Source: Pseudomonas weihenstephanensis
GTDB lineage: Bacteria; Pseudomonadota; Gammaproteobacteria; Pseudomonadales; Pseudomonadaceae
Assembly: GCF_001043055.1 (NCBI RefSeq)
Contig: NZ_JYLF01000004.1
Coordinates: forward strand, 1-64,000
Direction: 5' to 3'
Length of the DNA stretch: 64,000 nucleotides
Under the pieces are notes generated by a model. That model had not been told where the DNA came from. It worked only from the letters and a program-made list of their open reading frames with translations, and ran no database searches. The position numbers and the translations under genes are program-made. Below, piece after piece: positions 18,565 through 27,328 of this stretch; position 1 is the stretch's first letter; each line of letters starts with the position of its first letter.

Positions 18565-19428
18565 ATGCTCCCCGAAATCAAGGGCTTTTACGATCCCGCG
18601 ACGTCCACCGTCAGCTACGTGGTGTACGAAACCAACGGTTGCGCCTGCGCGATCATCGACCCCGTACTCGATTACGACGCTAGCGCCGCACGTATCAGCA
18701 CCCACAGCGCAGACCTGATCGCTGAGTTTGTGCAGGCACAGGGCCTGACCGTGCAATGGTTGCTGGAAACCCACGCCCACGCCGATCACCTGTCCGCCAG
18801 TGCCTACCTCAAGCAAAAACTGGGGGGCCAAATCGGCATCGGCGCGCCCATCACTCACGTACAACGGGTGTTCCGCGACATTTATAACCTTGAGCCTGAG
18901 TTCAGACAGGACGGTTCGCAATTCGACAAATTATTTAAAGCCGATGACGTGTTTTACATCGGCACCCTCGAAGTACGCGCGCTGCATGTGCCGGGGCACA
19001 CACCGGCCGACATGGCCTACCAGATTGAAGGCAACTGCATTTTCGTCGGCGACACCTTGTTCATGCCCGATGTCGGCACCGCGCGTTGCGACTTTCCCGG
19101 TGGCGATGCGCGCCAGCTGTATCAATCCATCAAACGCCTGCTGGCGCTACCGACCGACACCCGCTTGTTCATGTGCCATGACTACCCGCCCGAAGGCCGT
19201 GACGTCGCGTGGTCAACCACGGTTGGCGAGCAACGCGCGAGCAATATCCATGTGAATGACAGCATCGACCTTGAAGGTTTTGTGACGATGCGCACCACCC
19301 GTGACGCCACGCTCTCAGTGCCGCAGCTGCTGATCCCGGCGATTCAGATCAACATCCGCGCGGGCAACCTGCCACCGGCCGATAACAGTGGCTTGTGCAG
19401 TTTGAAAGTGCCGCTGAACCGGTTTTGA
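18565..19428 (+). CDS. Persulfide dioxygenase, metallo-beta-lactamase fold (Blh/ETHE1-like)
   Basis: A 287-residue metallo-beta-lactamase-fold protein with the metal motif THAHADHLSA (His70, His72, Asp74, His75), a conserved HVPGHTPADMAY, GDTLF, and CHDYPPEGR near the C-terminal third. This is the pattern of the Fe(II) persulfide dioxygenase group, which converts glutathione persulfide to sulfite. Unlike the Blh proteins that carry a DUF442 domain at the N-terminus, this one starts straight at the catalytic domain; here the DUF442 part is fused to the SQR. GAGG lies 6 nt before the ATG. Confidence 0.86.
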   Translation: MLPEIKGFYDPATSTVSYVVYETNGCACAIIDPVLDYDASAARISTHSADLIAEFVQAQGLTVQWLLETHAHADHLSASAYLKQKLGGQIGIGAPITHVQRVFRDIYNLEPEFRQDGSQFDKLFKADDVFYIGTLEVRALHVPGHTPADMAYQIEGNCIFVGDTLFMPDVGTARCDFPGGDARQLYQSIKRLLALPTDTRLFMCHDYPPEGRDVAWSTTVGEQRASNIHVNDSIDLEGFVTMRTTRDATLSVPQLLIPAIQINIRAGNLPPADNSGLCSLKVPLNRF

Positions 19429-19436
19429 ACGGGCAC

Positions 19437-19466
19437 AAAAAATCCGGCCTAAGCCGGATTCTTTAT
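19437..19466. terminator. Bidirectional intrinsic terminator
   Basis: AATCCGGC-CTAA-GCCGGATT is flanked by an A-tract on the left and a T-rich stretch on the right. It lies between the persulfide dioxygenase and the convergent RIO kinase gene, and can terminate in both directions. Confidence 0.88.
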
Positions 19467-19474
19467 TCCGCGAA

Positions 19475-20368
19475 TCACTGCATCCAGGGCGGAGGCGGCT
19501 CTTCGGTTTTGCCAGGGGGCGCATCATCGGCAGCACGTACCGCCTGACGACGTTCTTCGTCCAGACGTGCTGCTTCAATCTCACGAATAACGCCGCCGAC
19601 ATCTGCCAGCTCGTCCGGCTCGTCAAACTCGCCTGTCAACACGCTGCCAGGGTGCAAGGTGCCCGCTTCGTAAAGCGCCCACATTTCCTTGGCATATTTG
19701 GTGCTCTTCAATTCAGGCGCAAAACGCCCGAAGTAAGACGCCATGTTGCCCACATCACGTTCCAGCATGCTGAACGCGTGGTTGTTACCCGCTGCATCAA
19801 CCGCTTGCGGCAGGTCAATAATGACCGGGCCCGTCGGTGTGAGCAGTACGTTGAACTCGGACAAATCACCGTGAACCAGACCGGTGCACAGCATCAGCAC
19901 AATCTGCTGAATCAGAAACGCGTGGTATTCACGGGCCTGATCCGGCTCTAGCACCACGTCGTTCAGACGCGGCGCAGCGTCGCCGTATTCATCGGCCACC
20001 AGCTCCATCAACAGCACGCCCTCAAGGAAGTCGAACGGTTTGGGAACCCGCACACCCGCGCCCGCCAGACGGAACAGGGCGGCAACCTCGGCGTTCTGCC
20101 AGGCGTCTTCGGTTTCTTTGCGACCAAACTTCGAGCCTTTGGCCATCGCTCGGGCCTGACGGCTATTGCGAACCTTGCGACCCTCCTGATATTCGGCGGC
20201 CTGACGAAAACTTCGTTTATTAGCCTCCTTGTAAACCTTGGCGCATCGCAGCTCATTGCCGCAACGGACTACGTACACAGCTGCTTCTTTACCACTCATG
20301 AGTGGGCGCAGCACCTCGTCGACCAGACCGTCTTCGATCAGGGGTTCTAAGCGTTTTGGAGTCTTCAT
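19475..20368 (-). CDS. RIO-type serine protein kinase
   Basis: A 297-residue atypical protein kinase of the RIO family. It has a nucleotide-binding segment SGKEAAVYVVRC near residues 25-36, the lysine in CAKVYK, the catalytic loop LVHGDLSEFNVLL near 164-176, and the metal-binding IIDLPQAVD. The C-terminus is acidic and proline-rich (KTEEPPPPWMQ). Pseudomonas members of this group are annotated as PA4780-like regulatory kinases; substrates are not known from sequence. It is monocistronic and ends at a shared terminator. Confidence 0.87.
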   Translation of the reverse strand: MKTPKRLEPLIEDGLVDEVLRPLMSGKEAAVYVVRCGNELRCAKVYKEANKRSFRQAAEYQEGRKVRNSRQARAMAKGSKFGRKETEDAWQNAEVAALFRLAGAGVRVPKPFDFLEGVLLMELVADEYGDAAPRLNDVVLEPDQAREYHAFLIQQIVLMLCTGLVHGDLSEFNVLLTPTGPVIIDLPQAVDAAGNNHAFSMLERDVGNMASYFGRFAPELKSTKYAKEMWALYEAGTLHPGSVLTGEFDEPDELADVGGVIREIEAARLDEERRQAVRAADDAPPGKTEEPPPPWMQ

Positions 20369-20575
20369 CAGCTTTTATTGAGGGTCCTTTATTACCAAAC
20401 ACGCGAATGTCACTCGTTATACGGCAATCCGCGCATCTCGGGGAGAGGGGCACCGTGTTCCAAGTCGCTTGCAAGCACTCCCTGTGCGCATAAATCTCGT
20501 CTGTCGCCTCGTGCGTCAAACGCTCTGGATGATAGACGAGCGCCAGATTTTGAACAGCGTCTAATCCTTGCGGCC

Positions 20576-21370
20576 TCAACCTTGGCGAAACAGCTCCCCC
20601 GGTGTAAAGCCAAACATTTTTTTGAACGCCGCGATAAACGCCGAAGTGGACTCATACCCGCAGGACAGAGCGGCACGAGTGACATGCCCACCCTCCTCCA
20701 ACACCCGCAATGAGGCCAATAAGCGCGCCCGCTGACGCCAGCCGCGAAAGCTCAAACCTGTCTCACGCTGAAACAATCGCATCAGGGTTTTGTCTGACAT
20801 GCCCAAACGGGCCGACCACAGCCCCACGCTGACTTCGGCATCGGGTGTTGCAATTAATTCATTGCACAACACCAGCAATCGCGCATGACGCGGTAACGGC
20901 AACGAAAAACCGACCTCAGGCAAGTTCGCCAACTGGTCCAGCAGCACCTGCACCAGCCGCTGCTCGGGGCTACCGCCTTCGGGGTAGTTCACCGGCAATG
21001 CACAAAAGCTTTTAATCAACTCGCGGGCCAGTGGCGTGACCTCCAGCACCCGGCACTGTTCGGGCGCCCAAAGACAATCCTCGCGGCGCACATACACGCT
21101 GCGCATTTCCGCGCGCATCGAGGTGAGCACCTCGTGCTCCAGCCCCGCCGGAATCCAGATGCCCCACTGCGGTGGCGCAAAGAAGCTGCCTTCGTCGGTA
21201 TGCACGCCCAGCACGCCGCTAATGGCGTAGGAAAACTGCACCCAATCGTGCTGATGGCGTGGCGTCCACGAACCCGCCCCCAAACTCTCGGCACGCGCAT
21301 AGAGCGGGCGCGGCAGCACAGCAAGCTCAGGTATCGCCCGCTGGGGGCCACGTTGTCCGTTTGGCGGCAT
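20576..21370 (-). CDS. AraC-family transcriptional regulator
   Basis: A 264-residue regulator with an N-terminal cupin-type sensing domain (HQHDWVQFSYAISGVLGV near residues 38-55) and a C-terminal AraC double helix-turn-helix (MSDKTLMRLFQRETG and SCGYESTSAFIAAFKKMFGFTPGE). It is divergent from the SBF-type transporter with about 82 bp between starts, so the pair is probably a ligand-sensing regulator and its transporter. AraC/transporter pairs like this are common in Pseudomonas. The ligand is unknown. Confidence 0.85.
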   Translation of the reverse strand: MPPNGQRGPQRAIPELAVLPRPLYARAESLGAGSWTPRHQHDWVQFSYAISGVLGVHTDEGSFFAPPQWGIWIPAGLEHEVLTSMRAEMRSVYVRREDCLWAPEQCRVLEVTPLARELIKSFCALPVNYPEGGSPEQRLVQVLLDQLANLPEVGFSLPLPRHARLLVLCNELIATPDAEVSVGLWSARLGMSDKTLMRLFQRETGLSFRGWRQRARLLASLRVLEEGGHVTRAALSCGYESTSAFIAAFKKMFGFTPGELFRQG

Positions 21371-21452
21371 GGATTGGCCTTATATCGCAAGACGACTATT
21401 AAGGCCGACGTTAGGCTATGTCATCAATTCTTACAATGTCCCGGTACCTGCC

Positions 21453-22484
21453 ATGTCCGTGCTCAAACACTTAAAACGCGTATTCACCGACTGGTTTCTG
21501 TGCGGCATGTTGCTGGCGACATTGCTGGCGTATGTGTTTCCGCGTTTCGGCAGCACGGGTGGCGCCATGCACGCCGAATGGGTGATCAACATCGGTGTGT
21601 TTCTGGTGTTTTTCCTGCACGGGGTCAACCTGTCCAGCGAGCAAATCAGTCACGGCCTGAAAAACATGCGCCTGCACCTGATGGTGCAAGGCTTCACCTT
21701 CATCGTCTTCCCGCTGCTGTGGCTGCTGGCCGACACACTGCTGGGCACACGCATTGCGCCGTTGCTGATGCTCGGTTTCTTCTACTTGTGCGCCTTGCCA
21801 TCGACCATTTCTTCTTCCGTGGCGCTCACCGGCAGTGCAGGCGGCAACGTCCCTGCGGCGATTCTGAATGCCAGCCTGTCGAGTGTGCTGGGGATATTTT
21901 TGACCCCGTTACTGGTGAGTTTCGTGGTGGGCAGCGGCTCGGGCGGGATTGATCTGGGTGCCACCCTGCTCGACCTGTGCGCCATGTTGCTGCTGCCCCT
22001 GGTGCTTGGCCAACTGGTGCGCCCGCTGTTGGGGGGCTTCTTCGCCCGTCACAAGCGATACACCAACATCGTCGACAAAGTGGTGATTCTGCTGCTGGTG
22101 TACGCCGCGTTCTGCAACTCGATGGTCTCGGGGATGTGGCAACAACAAGGGGCTGCGGTCATCCTTGGCGCCTTCATCGGCAGCGCGTTGTTGCTCGCAG
22201 CCATCCTGTGGATGACCACCCGTACCGCCCGCGCCCTGAAATTCAGCACGGCGGATGAAATTGCCGCGGTGTTCTGCGCCAGCAAAAAATCACTCGCCGC
22301 CGGTGCGCCGATGGCCGCGCTGATCTTCGGGGCCAACCCGGGGTTGGGGCTGATTTTGCTGCCGATCATGATCTACCACCCATTGCAGTTGATCGTGTGC
22401 TCGGTGATGGCAGAGAACTACGCAACGCGCACTCAACAAGAGGCACAACACCTCGTTCGCGCGGCGGCCCCCGCTCCGTTGTAG
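21453..22484 (+). CDS. Bile acid:sodium symporter (SBF/YfeH-like) family transporter
   Basis: A 343-residue polytopic membrane protein of the SBF family, with about nine or ten transmembrane helices. Characteristic stretches are GVNLSSEQISHGL near residues 56-68, LPSTISSSVALTGSAGGNVPAA near 117-138, and FCASKKSLAAGAPMA in the C-terminal half. Family members move organic anions with sodium, and the natural substrate in Pseudomonas is not established. The ATG at 21453 starts the conserved MSVLKHLKRVFTDWF segment. No strong ribosome site is visible. Confidence 0.84.
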   Translation: MSVLKHLKRVFTDWFLCGMLLATLLAYVFPRFGSTGGAMHAEWVINIGVFLVFFLHGVNLSSEQISHGLKNMRLHLMVQGFTFIVFPLLWLLADTLLGTRIAPLLMLGFFYLCALPSTISSSVALTGSAGGNVPAAILNASLSSVLGIFLTPLLVSFVVGSGSGGIDLGATLLDLCAMLLLPLVLGQLVRPLLGGFFARHKRYTNIVDKVVILLLVYAAFCNSMVSGMWQQQGAAVILGAFIGSALLLAAILWMTTRTARALKFSTADEIAAVFCASKKSLAAGAPMAALIFGANPGLGLILLPIMIYHPLQLIVCSVMAENYATRTQQEAQHLVRAAAPAPL

Positions 22485-22543
22485 GCGCTGGCGAAGGGGG
22501 CGAGTGTTTGAACCTCTAAAGGCTCGCAGCCTTCGGGCCTGGG

Positions 22544-23818
22544 TTAACGTTCGATGATGGCGGTTACACCCTGCCCGCCCGCCGCACAGATCGAGATCAA
22601 CCCGCGGCCACGGCCTGCGGCGTCGAGTAACTTGGCCAAGTTGGCCACGATGCGCCCGCCCGTCGCGGCAAACGGGTGCCCCGCCGCCAGCGAGCTGCCT
22701 TTGACGTTGAGCTTGCTGCGCTCAATGGCACCCAGCGGTGCGTCCAGGCCCAGCCGGGTTTTGCAATACTGGGGGTCTTCCCACGCCTTCAACGTGCACA
22801 GCACCTGCGCGGCAAACGCTTCGTGAATCTCGTAGTAGTCAAAGTCCTGCAAGCTCAAGCCATTACGCGCCAGCAGCCGTGGGACGGCATACACGGGGGC
22901 CATCAGCAAACCTTCGCCACCCTGCACGAAATCCACCGCTGCCGTTTCGCCGTCCCGCAGATAAGCCAAAATGGGCAACCCTTGGGCCTTGGCCCACGCT
23001 TCACTGCCCAGCAACACGACCGAGGCGCCGTCGGTCAGCGGCGTGGAGTTGCCCGCCGTCAGCGTGCCTTTGGCACTGCGCTCAAATACCGGCTTAAGGG
23101 CAGCCAATTTTTCCAGGGTCAAATCCGGGCGCAGGTTGTTGTCACGGGTCAGCCCCAGAAACGGCGTGACCAAATCATCTTCCCAGCCCTCGTGATACGC
23201 CGCCGCCAGCGCCTGATGACTGTGCAAGGCCAAGGCATCCTGCTCGGCGCGCGGGATGGCCCAGGTTTGCGCCATCAGCTCACAATGCTGGCCCATCGAC
23301 AACCCGGTGCGCGGCTCGCCATTACGCGGGAACGCAGGCTTGAGAAACTGCGGGCGCAATTGCAACACCGTCTTGAGCTTGTCCAGCGGTGCCTGGGTGC
23401 GATTGAACTGCAACAGCCATTTGCGCAGGCCGTCATTCAACCCGATCGGCACATCGGACGTGGTGTCGACACCGCCTGCAACCCCGCACTCGATCTGCCC
23501 CAGCGCAATTTTGTTGGCCACCAGCAAGGCCGCCTCCAAGCCGGTGCCACACGCCTGTTGCAGGTCGTAGGCCGGGGTTTGCGCGCACAGCCGCGAGCCG
23601 AGCACGCACTCACGCGTGAGGCCCAAATCCCGCGAGTCCTTCAGCACGGCCCCGGCCACCACTTCGCCCAACCGTTGGCCGTGCAAGTTAAACCGTTCGA
23701 TCAGCCCTTCCAGCGCGGCCGTCAACATCGCCTGATTACTGGCGTTCGCATACGGCCCGTTGGCGCGGGCAAACGGAATTCGATTACCGCCAATAATCGC
23801 CACACGGCGCAGAGTCAT
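22544..23818 (-). CDS. fadI: Acetyl-CoA C-acyltransferase (thiolase, FadI-like)
   Basis: A 424-residue thiolase that cleaves 3-ketoacyl-CoA with CoA, or condenses acyl-CoAs. Visible features are the active-site Cys in LQQACGTGLEAA (about residue 93), the His in YEIHEAFAAQ, GHPFAATGGR, and the second Cys in SICAAGGQG. The ATG at 23818 has AAGGGG upstream and begins MTLRRVAIIGG; a longer in-frame extension is unlikely. It is divergent from the fabG-maoC pair, so the three make a reductase/hydratase/thiolase set acting on acyl-CoA or polyhydroxyalkanoate intermediates. Confidence 0.87.
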   Translation of the reverse strand: MTLRRVAIIGGNRIPFARANGPYANASNQAMLTAALEGLIERFNLHGQRLGEVVAGAVLKDSRDLGLTRECVLGSRLCAQTPAYDLQQACGTGLEAALLVANKIALGQIECGVAGGVDTTSDVPIGLNDGLRKWLLQFNRTQAPLDKLKTVLQLRPQFLKPAFPRNGEPRTGLSMGQHCELMAQTWAIPRAEQDALALHSHQALAAAYHEGWEDDLVTPFLGLTRDNNLRPDLTLEKLAALKPVFERSAKGTLTAGNSTPLTDGASVVLLGSEAWAKAQGLPILAYLRDGETAAVDFVQGGEGLLMAPVYAVPRLLARNGLSLQDFDYYEIHEAFAAQVLCTLKAWEDPQYCKTRLGLDAPLGAIERSKLNVKGSSLAAGHPFAATGGRIVANLAKLLDAAGRGRGLISICAAGGQGVTAIIER

Positions 23819-23940
23819 ACGTTTTCCCCTTTGATTGAGTCGCCACTTGTCGTTACAAGCGTAGGCGTTATCACCCTTAACGAACGACCCTTGTCTTTTA
23901 GTGGTCAACCCTTTGAACCCCATGTGTCGGAGAGTGTTCC

Positions 23941-25293
23941 ATGTCAGACCGTTATATCGACTTCGCCAACTCATTCCTCGGCCAGCGGCTGGTCAGTGCG
24001 GTAGGGCTTGCGTCACCGGTGCGACTGGAACGCTGGCAGGCTGGCCGCTTGCGTCCGGTCGAAGGCCCGTTACTGCTTGGCGGCGGACCGTTGGTCGGGC
24101 AAATCAATCACTTTGCCAGCAAGCTCACCGACGCGGTTTTCAGTTATGGCCCCGAACCGCTGGTGGCCACCCCGTGGATTCCAGGCCAGGGGCCCACCCT
24201 CAAGGCCGTGGTGTTTGATGCCAGCCACCTGCTGCACACCGATCAACTCAAGCAACTGCGCGAGTTTTTTCAGCCATTGCTGCGCAGCCTGCAACACAGC
24301 GCCCATCTCGTGATACTGGGCCGCGCGCCCGAAACCCTGAGCGACCCGTTTGCCGCCAGCGCCCAGCGCGCGCTCGAAGGCTTCAGCCGTTCATTGGCCA
24401 AGGAGTTGCGCAACGGCAGCACCCTGCAACTGGTGTATGTGGCCGAGGGCGCCGAGGACCAGCTCGAAGGTGCGCTGAGGTTCTTTCTGTCACCCAAAAG
24501 CGCGTTCATCAGTGGCCAAGTGTTACGCCTGACCCCGTGTGCAACCCACGTCACCGATTGGACGCGGCCGCTGGCCGGGCGCAAGGCATTGGTCACCGGG
24601 GCGGCGCGCGGCATCGGTGCCGCCATCGCCGAAACCCTGGCCCGCGATGGTGCCGAGGTCACGTTGCTCGACGTACCGCAGGCCAAAAATGACCTTGAAG
24701 CGCTGGCTGCGCGTTTGGGCGGGCGCAGCATCACGCTGGACATTTGCGCGCAAGACGCCGCCACACAGCTCATCGGGCAATTGCCGGAGGGTGTCGACAT
24801 CGTGGTGCATAACGCCGGTATCACGCGGGACAAAACCTTGGCCAACATGACCCCCGAGTTTTGGGACGCGGTGTTGGCGGTCAACCTCAACGCCCCGCAA
24901 GTGCTGACCAAAGCCCTGCTGGACAGCGGCACCCTGCACGATGACGGCCGGGTGATTGTGCTGGCGTCCATCAGCGGCATTGCCGGTAATCGCGGGCAGA
25001 CCAACTACGCCGCCAGCAAAGCCGGGCTGATCGGTTTGGCCCAAGCCTGGGCACCGTTGCTGAGCGAGCGCGGCATCAACATCAATGCGGTGGCACCGGG
25101 GTTTATCGAAACCCAAATGACCGCGCATATTCCGTTTGTGCTGCGTGAAGCAGGCCGACGCATGAGTTCACTGGGCCAGGGCGGCTTGGCGCAAGATGTC
25201 GCCGAAGCCGTGGCGTGGCTCAGCCAACCGGGGTCAGGCGCGATCAGCGGGCAGGCGCTGCGCGTGTGTGGCCAAAGCCTGTTGGGGGCATGA
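23941..25293 (+). CDS. 3-ketoacyl reductase, long FabG type with N-terminal extra domain
   Basis: A 450-residue SDR. Residues 1-205 form a degenerate nucleotide-binding-like domain without its own catalytic motif. From about residue 215 there is a normal FabG-like SDR: GAARGIGAAIAE, NAGITRDKTLANM, and the catalytic Tyr/Lys in NYAASKAG. High-molecular-weight FabG proteins of this layout (FabG4-like) reduce 3-ketoacyl-CoA. MaoC follows 3 bp downstream and the thiolase is divergent, supporting an acyl-CoA role rather than membrane lipid synthesis. Confidence 0.84.
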   Translation: MSDRYIDFANSFLGQRLVSAVGLASPVRLERWQAGRLRPVEGPLLLGGGPLVGQINHFASKLTDAVFSYGPEPLVATPWIPGQGPTLKAVVFDASHLLHTDQLKQLREFFQPLLRSLQHSAHLVILGRAPETLSDPFAASAQRALEGFSRSLAKELRNGSTLQLVYVAEGAEDQLEGALRFFLSPKSAFISGQVLRLTPCATHVTDWTRPLAGRKALVTGAARGIGAAIAETLARDGAEVTLLDVPQAKNDLEALAARLGGRSITLDICAQDAATQLIGQLPEGVDIVVHNAGITRDKTLANMTPEFWDAVLAVNLNAPQVLTKALLDSGTLHDDGRVIVLASISGIAGNRGQTNYAASKAGLIGLAQAWAPLLSERGININAVAPGFIETQMTAHIPFVLREAGRRMSSLGQGGLAQDVAEAVAWLSQPGSGAISGQALRVCGQSLLGA

Positions 25294-25296
25294 GCC

Positions 25297-26151
25297 ATGA
25301 ACGTTAAGTGGCTCGACCTCGACACTGCGCCGCACTTGCCCGCGCTCTATGCCCATGCCGCGACCAAACGCAGTATCACCGGTGACACGTTGCCCGAAAC
25401 AGGATTGCGCTGCTGGGTGGCGGTTCAAGCCAAACCGCTGCAAGCGTTTCGCGCTGTCTGCGACGTGCCCGATAGCCCGCTTTTACCGCCAACGTACCCC
25501 CATGTGCTGGCCTTCGGGCTGCAAATGCAGTTGCTGAGCGACCCGCACTTTCCTTTCCCGCTGCTGGGGCTGATTCACCTGAGCAATCAGATTCGGGTGT
25601 TACGGCCTATGGGCGGCGTCACCCAATTGCGCATTGGCGTCTACGCCCACAACCTGCAAAAGCATGCCAAAGGCGCGACGTTCGACGTGGTCACACAGGT
25701 GGATGACCTGCTCGGCCCACTGTGGGAAGCGCAAAGCACCTTGCTGTGCAAAGGCGTGGAAATGCCGGGCGAGGTACCCGAGCATGCCGCCAGCGTGGCC
25801 AGTGGCATGAGCGAACTGACGCGCTGGTACGCGGCAAACGACATTGGGCGCCGCTACGCGAAAGTGTCCGGTGACTACAACCCGATTCACCTGAGCACTG
25901 CCAGCGCCAAGCTGTTCGGTTTGCCGAGTGCCATCGCCCACGGCTTGTGGCTCAAAGCCCGCACGCTGGCGGCACTGGGTTCGCACCTGCCCGCAGCGAA
26001 TATTGAGATCACCGCCGACTTCAAAAAACCGGTGCGCTTGCCCAGCGAGGTGATTTTGCTGACCAGCGCGGCAGGGTCCAGTGGCGACTTCCAGCTCAAT
26101 GGCCACGGGAACCTGGTGCACATGACAGGCCGCTGGCGACCGTTGGGATAA
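25297..26151 (+). CDS. MaoC-family (R)-specific enoyl-CoA hydratase
   Basis: A 284-residue double-hotdog protein. The C-terminal half carries the hydratase-2 motif YAKVSGDYNPIHLS with the FGLPSAIAHGLW segment (near residues 187-226). The N-terminal half is a degenerate hotdog domain. It hydrates trans-2-enoyl-CoA to (R)-3-hydroxyacyl-CoA, or runs the reverse dehydration. It is translationally close to the long FabG gene (3-bp gap), so both probably work on the same intermediates. Confidence 0.85.
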   Translation: MNVKWLDLDTAPHLPALYAHAATKRSITGDTLPETGLRCWVAVQAKPLQAFRAVCDVPDSPLLPPTYPHVLAFGLQMQLLSDPHFPFPLLGLIHLSNQIRVLRPMGGVTQLRIGVYAHNLQKHAKGATFDVVTQVDDLLGPLWEAQSTLLCKGVEMPGEVPEHAASVASGMSELTRWYAANDIGRRYAKVSGDYNPIHLSTASAKLFGLPSAIAHGLWLKARTLAALGSHLPAANIEITADFKKPVRLPSEVILLTSAAGSSGDFQLNGHGNLVHMTGRWRPLG

Positions 26152-26170
26152 CGCGTAATCGCGGCGGTAA

Positions 26171-26205
26171 ACCCCGTAGGCTGCGACAGCGACTACTTGC
26201 ACACA
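26171..26205. repeat. REP-like palindromic unit
   Basis: On the minus strand this region reads GTAGTCGCTGTCGCAGCC, the same unit seen near 48.16 kb and twice near 56.0 kb. It is an isolated copy between maoC and the MazG-like gene. Confidence 0.45.
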
Positions 26206-26252
26206 CGCGCATTCAGTCGCAAGCTTTGCGCCTTCTGGAGAGCACACCTGCA

Positions 26253-26558
26253 ATGAACCTCGACGAACTGACCCAACGCCTGCACCGTATCCGCGATAAC
26301 AACGACTGGAAACCCTTTCACAGCCCGAAAAACCTGGCCATGGCGGCCAGCGTCGAAATGGCCGAGCTGGTGGAAATTTTTCAATGGCTGAGTGAAGACC
26401 AGTCGCGCCAGCTCCCGGCTGAAAAACTGGCGCACGCCGGTCAGGAAGTAGGCGATATCGTGTTGTATCTGTTGTTGCTGTGCAGCGAACTGGGCCTGGA
26501 CATGAACGAAGTGGTGCGCAGTAAATTAGCCGACAGCGAAAGGCGTTTCAGCAAATGA
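26253..26558 (+). CDS. MazG-like nucleotide pyrophosphohydrolase
   Basis: A 101-residue all-alpha NTP pyrophosphohydrolase of the small MazG type. The metal-binding acidic residues are in EMAELVEIFQW (near residues 31-41) and QEVGDIVLYL (near 66-75). It hydrolyses non-canonical or excess nucleoside triphosphates. The stop overlaps the start of cmoM by 4 bp (ATGA), so translation is coupled. CTGGAG lies 12 nt before the ATG. Confidence 0.85.
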   Translation: MNLDELTQRLHRIRDNNDWKPFHSPKNLAMAASVEMAELVEIFQWLSEDQSRQLPAEKLAHAGQEVGDIVLYLLLLCSELGLDMNEVVRSKLADSERRFSK

Positions 26559-27304
26559 GTGACCGTCACTTCGATCAACTGGCCACCCGCTTCGCCGAAA
26601 AAATCTACGGCGGCGCCAAAGGAGCCATTCGCCTGGCCGTGTTACAGGCCGACCTTGAAGAGTCGCTGCCAAAACGCCCGTTGCGCGTGCTGGATATTGG
26701 CGCGGGGCTTGGGCATATGTCGCTGTGGCTGGCCCAGCAAGGCCACGACGTGACCCTGGCCGAACCGGCCGCGCCCATGCTCGACGGCGCACGTGAGCGC
26801 TTCGCCGAAGCAGGCCAAAGCGCTACGTTCATTCAAGCCTCATGGCAAGAACTGCTGGGCCAACTGACTGAGCCTTACGACCTGGTGCTGTGCCATGCGG
26901 TCCTTGAATGGCTGGCCGAACCCCACGCGATCTTGCCCGTGCTGCATCAACTGACCGCCAAAGACGGCTGGCTGTCACTGGCGTTTTATAACCGCGATGC
27001 GCTGATCTATCGCAACTTGCTCAAGGGTCACTTTCGCAAGATGCGCAAGAACGACATGGCCGGCGAAAAACAAAGCCTCACCCCACAGCAGCCGCTCGAC
27101 CCACGGAAGCTGGCGACGGCGATGCAAAGCTTATGGCAGGTCGAAACACACAGTGGCGTGCGCGTGTTTCACGACTACATGCCGGTCGAGTTCCAGGCGC
27201 GCGCCGAACTTGACGCGTTGGTTGAAATGGAACTGGCGCACCGTCGCCATCCCGCCTTCGCAGGTTTGGGCCGCTACCTGCATTGGGTGTGCCGCCCGGT
27301 TTAA
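26555..27304 (+). CDS. cmoM: tRNA 5-carboxymethoxyuridine methyltransferase CmoM
   Basis: A 249-residue class I SAM-dependent methyltransferase. It begins MSDRHFDQLATRFAEKIYGG, matching the CmoM N-terminus, with the SAM site LDIGAGLGHMSLWLA near residues 46-60 and HAVLEWLAEP near 111-120. In E. coli CmoM methylates cmo5U to mcmo5U at the wobble position of tRNAs. It is translationally coupled to the MazG-like gene. Confidence 0.88.
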   Translation: MSDRHFDQLATRFAEKIYGGAKGAIRLAVLQADLEESLPKRPLRVLDIGAGLGHMSLWLAQQGHDVTLAEPAAPMLDGARERFAEAGQSATFIQASWQELLGQLTEPYDLVLCHAVLEWLAEPHAILPVLHQLTAKDGWLSLAFYNRDALIYRNLLKGHFRKMRKNDMAGEKQSLTPQQPLDPRKLATAMQSLWQVETHSGVRVFHDYMPVEFQARAELDALVEMELAHRRHPAFAGLGRYLHWVCRPV

Positions 27305-27328
27305 TCGCTCACGTTTGAGGGGAGCCTC

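Noticed and set aside
22676-24004. 442-codon open frame opposite the thiolase gene
   Set aside because: Arg/Gln/His-rich translation with no motif. The thiolase on the other strand has all catalytic motifs.
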